A DNA stretch of 6,937 nucleotides, from assembly GCA_003532195.1 (NCBI GenBank), contig DOFA01000262.1:234-7170 (forward strand), read 5' to 3'. The notes below the pieces were generated by a model. The model was not told the DNA's origin and ran no database searches. It was given only the letters and a program-made list of their open reading frames with translations. Origin of the DNA: Clostridiales bacterium. GTDB lineage: Bacteria > Bacillota > Clostridia > Saccharofermentanales > UBA5734. Of the stretch, positions 5,423 to 6,937 are shown one piece after another (position 1 is the first letter of the stretch; every line of letters begins with the position of its first letter). The position numbers and the translations under genes are program-made.

Positions 5423-6189
5423 ACCTTTATCAGGTTCGGGTCAAGGCTTGAGTTCAAGCTGTCGTCAGCCAGACGGGCCAGCTGCTCACCGAGTAAACGA
5501 TCTTCAGGTGTCGTTATTTTAATATTTCTGTAATCGCCAGGAACCAGATAAGCCGGATGCCCGGCGAGCTCCAGCAGCGCCAGGTCGTCCGTAGCCTGCC
5601 AGCTGTTTTGGTACGCCAGGTCATATGCGCGGCGCAGCAAGCTGTATCGGGCGCCTTGCGGGGTCTGCATAGCCCAGAGCTGGCTGCGCTCGAGGGTTTG
5701 CCTGATCCGTCCGCCGGCATCGGCCTGCTTGATGGTGTCTTTGACTGGTACAGCCGCGCCGCAGGCTTGATGCAGGATCACTCCGCCGATGACACGGTCG
5801 ATCACATCCGGGGTGATGAAGCAGCGGGCTCCGTCATGAACCAGAATCAGGCTGTCCGTATGGAAACCTTGATGGCCGGCGAGGGCGAGCAGTCCGGCAG
5901 CCACGGAATCCTGGCGGGTTTCGCCGCCGGCGACGACTGCCAGGCAGCGCGACAGGCGCTGTCCGGCGATCAGCTGTTTCATGGCTGCCAGATCACCTGC
6001 AGCCGCGACAACGACATAACCGCTGATCTGCGGGTGTGCGTCCATAGCCATTAAAGTCCGGATGATCACAGGATAACGCCCCAACGTCAGAAATTGTTTG
6101 CTGACCCCCATCTTCATGCGGGAACCGGTTCCGGCTGCAGGGATGATCGCATAGACAGCAGATGAGAGGGCATTGGATCCGGTTGTCAT
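5419..6189 (-). CDS. ispD: 2-C-methyl-D-erythritol 4-phosphate cytidylyltransferase (IspD)
   Basis: The 256-residue enzyme of the MEP isoprenoid pathway couples MEP with CTP to give CDP-ME. All family motifs are intact: the nucleotide-binding loop PAAGTGSRM (17-25) with SKQF (30-33), GGETRQDSV (88-96), VHDGARCF (117-124), PVKDTIK (148-154), QTPQ (175-178), TDD (200-202) and GDYRNIKITTPED (218-230). Length is slightly above the common 225-240, owing to a short N-terminal lead and a C-terminal extension after residue 240. The ATG at 6189 is preceded by AAGGAGGT at ideal distance, which rejects upstream in-frame starts that would run into radA. It follows radA by 65 nt without a clear terminator, so the two are likely co-transcribed. 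Its stop overlaps the stop of the convergent IspF-like gene. Confidence 0.97.
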   Translation of the reverse strand: MTTGSNALSSAVYAIIPAAGTGSRMKMGVSKQFLTLGRYPVIIRTLMAMDAHPQISGYVVVAAAGDLAAMKQLIAGQRLSRCLAVVAGGETRQDSVAAGLLALAGHQGFHTDSLILVHDGARCFITPDVIDRVIGGVILHQACGAAVPVKDTIKQADAGGRIRQTLERSQLWAMQTPQGARYSLLRRAYDLAYQNSWQATDDLALLELAGHPAYLVPGDYRNIKITTPEDRLLGEQLARLADDSLNSSLDPNLIKV

Positions 6190-6192
6190 ATA

Positions 6193-6200
6193 ACCTCCTT
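6193..6200 (-). promoter_or_regulatory. ribosome binding site of ispD
   Basis: Read on the minus strand this is AAGGAGGT, a near-perfect anti-16S match, with its last base 3 nt before ATG 6189-6187 and its GGAGG core at optimal distance. It decides the ispD start. A small hairpin TTGGC/GCCAA with a 4-nt loop (6199-6212) touches its upstream edge. Confidence 0.85.
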
Positions 6201-6254
6201 GGCGCCGGCCAACCATTCTGGGCGGCCTTGGCCCTTTGTTAACGGGAAACGGGT

Positions 6255-6937
6255 TCAGACCAGCAGAATGTCCAGGGCTTCGCTGACCCGGTCGACATAA
6301 AACAAATCGCAATTATCAGGCAAGCGGAGCTTGGCCAGGCCGGAACGGCAGCTGCCGGGGATGATGAACCGGTTGAACCCCAGACGGCTGGCTTCAAGAA
6401 TGCGCTTATCCGCCTGCGCAATACCGCGGATTTCCCCGGTCAGGCCGACTTCGCCGCTCAACAGGCAGGACGGCAGGACCGGACGGTTCTTCAGGCTGGA
6501 GACGACAGCGCCGACGATGGCCAGATCAGTCGCGGTTTCCGTCAGCCGGATGCCGCCGACCACATTGACATAGGCATCCATGTTGCCCAGCCCAAAACGG
6601 AAATTTTTATCCAGGACCGCCAGCAGCATCGATATCCGGCCGCGGTCGAGGCCTTGGGCCATGCGCTGGGGTGTGCCGAAAGCAGCTTCGCTGAGCAGCG
6701 CCTGAATCTCGATCAGAAGCGGGCGGGTTCCTTCCATGCAGGCCGTGACCACGGAGCCGGGCACCTGGAGCGGACGGCCGCTGAGCATGGCCTGGGAAGC
6801 GTTCTCGATTTCCGCCAGACCCTGGCCGGTCATTTCAAAAATGCCCACCTCGTCGGTCGCCCCGAAACGGTTTTTTACCGCGCGGAGAATGCGGAATTCC
6901 TGTTGTTTATCACCTTCGAAATAAAGCACGGTGTCGA
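6255..6937 (-). CDS. radA: DNA repair protein RadA, C-terminal part (5' end outside the window)
   Basis: The visible 226 codons are the C-terminal half of RadA (Sms), a DnaB-like branch-migration helicase that helps process recombination intermediates. The fragment opens inside the end of the RecA-like ATPase domain with DTVLYFEGD, followed by the RadA-specific motif KNRFG (fragment residues 21-25), then GIFEM. The Lon-protease-like domain follows, recognisable from EGTRPLLIEIQALL, YVNVVGGIRL, ATDLAI and the very conserved GEVGLTGEIR, ending in EASRLGF…FIIP. The full protein is usually about 450 residues, so roughly half is missing upstream. The reading frame is open up to the window edge. 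ispD follows on the same strand. In many Bacillota disA comes next, but it does not do so here. Confidence 0.96.
   Translation of the reverse strand, partial: DTVLYFEGDKQQEFRILRAVKNRFGATDEVGIFEMTGQGLAEIENASQAMLSGRPLQVPGSVVTACMEGTRPLLIEIQALLSEAAFGTPQRMAQGLDRGRISMLLAVLDKNFRFGLGNMDAYVNVVGGIRLTETATDLAIVGAVVSSLKNRPVLPSCLLSGEVGLTGEIRGIAQADKRILEASRLGFNRFIIPGSCRSGLAKLRLPDNCDLFYVDRVSEALDILLV

Noticed and set aside
5422..5436. Small hairpin AACCT/AGGTT after the IspF-like stop as terminator
   Set aside because: The stem is only 5 bp and AT-rich, with no T-run on either strand.
5557..6054. Plus-strand open frame of 165 codons inside ispD
   Set aside because: ispD has every family motif on the minus strand. 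The plus-strand frame has no recognisable feature.
6190..6312. 41-residue N-terminal extension of IspD
   Set aside because: It would overlap the end of radA. AAGGAGGT just before ATG 6189 fixes the start.
1..6937. CRISPR array, insertion sequence, prophage, toxin-antitoxin or defence system
   Set aside because: No spaced direct repeats, transposase or integrase motifs, or matching gene pairs were seen. All recognised genes are housekeeping or metabolic.

Overview
The window looks like chromosomal DNA of an anaerobic, fairly GC-rich member of the Bacillota, most likely in or near the Clostridia. Pointers are the 23S-5S-tRNA order, a QueT-type transporter, a YbxB-type rRNA methyltransferase, strong AGGAGG-like ribosome binding sites, and an XRE-cupin regulator paired with an AMP-forming medium-chain acyl-CoA synthetase. 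GC content is roughly 55-60% by eye. The genus cannot be fixed from the sequence alone. I see no mobile element, CRISPR array, prophage or obviously novel defence system.

Left part (1-580): the end of an rRNA operon, with the 23S 3' end, a spacer, 5S rRNA, tRNA-Asn(GTT) and a textbook intrinsic terminator. Next (620-1754) comes a tight two-gene unit. It encodes a QueT-family queuosine-precursor transporter and a RsmC/YbxB-like methyltransferase of the 16S rRNA G1207 type. Both fit a translation-apparatus modification theme, and the tRNA-Asn just upstream is itself a normal queuosine target. A separate gene (1825-2328) encodes a membrane-anchored thioredoxin-fold lipoprotein that has lost both redox cysteines.

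Middle (2426-4866): a promoter, then an XRE-cupin regulator and a 581-residue acyl-CoA synthetase with no gap between them. This looks like a self-contained carboxylate-activation operon. The synthetase ends in an unusual Gly/Ser/Asn-rich tail. One base after its stop begins an IspF-like gene (4868-5422). It keeps the metal ligands of MEcPP synthase but lacks several otherwise near-invariant substrate-loop residues.

Right part (5419-6937, minus strand): the C-terminal half of radA followed by a fully canonical ispD. ispD and the IspF-like gene converge and share a TTAA in which both stop codons lie. In many Bacillota radA, disA, yacL, ispD and ispF lie in one direction. Here disA and yacL are absent between radA and ispD, and ispF is on the other strand, so the locus has been rearranged. 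The diverged IspF-like protein and its rearranged setting are the most interesting points of an otherwise housekeeping window.
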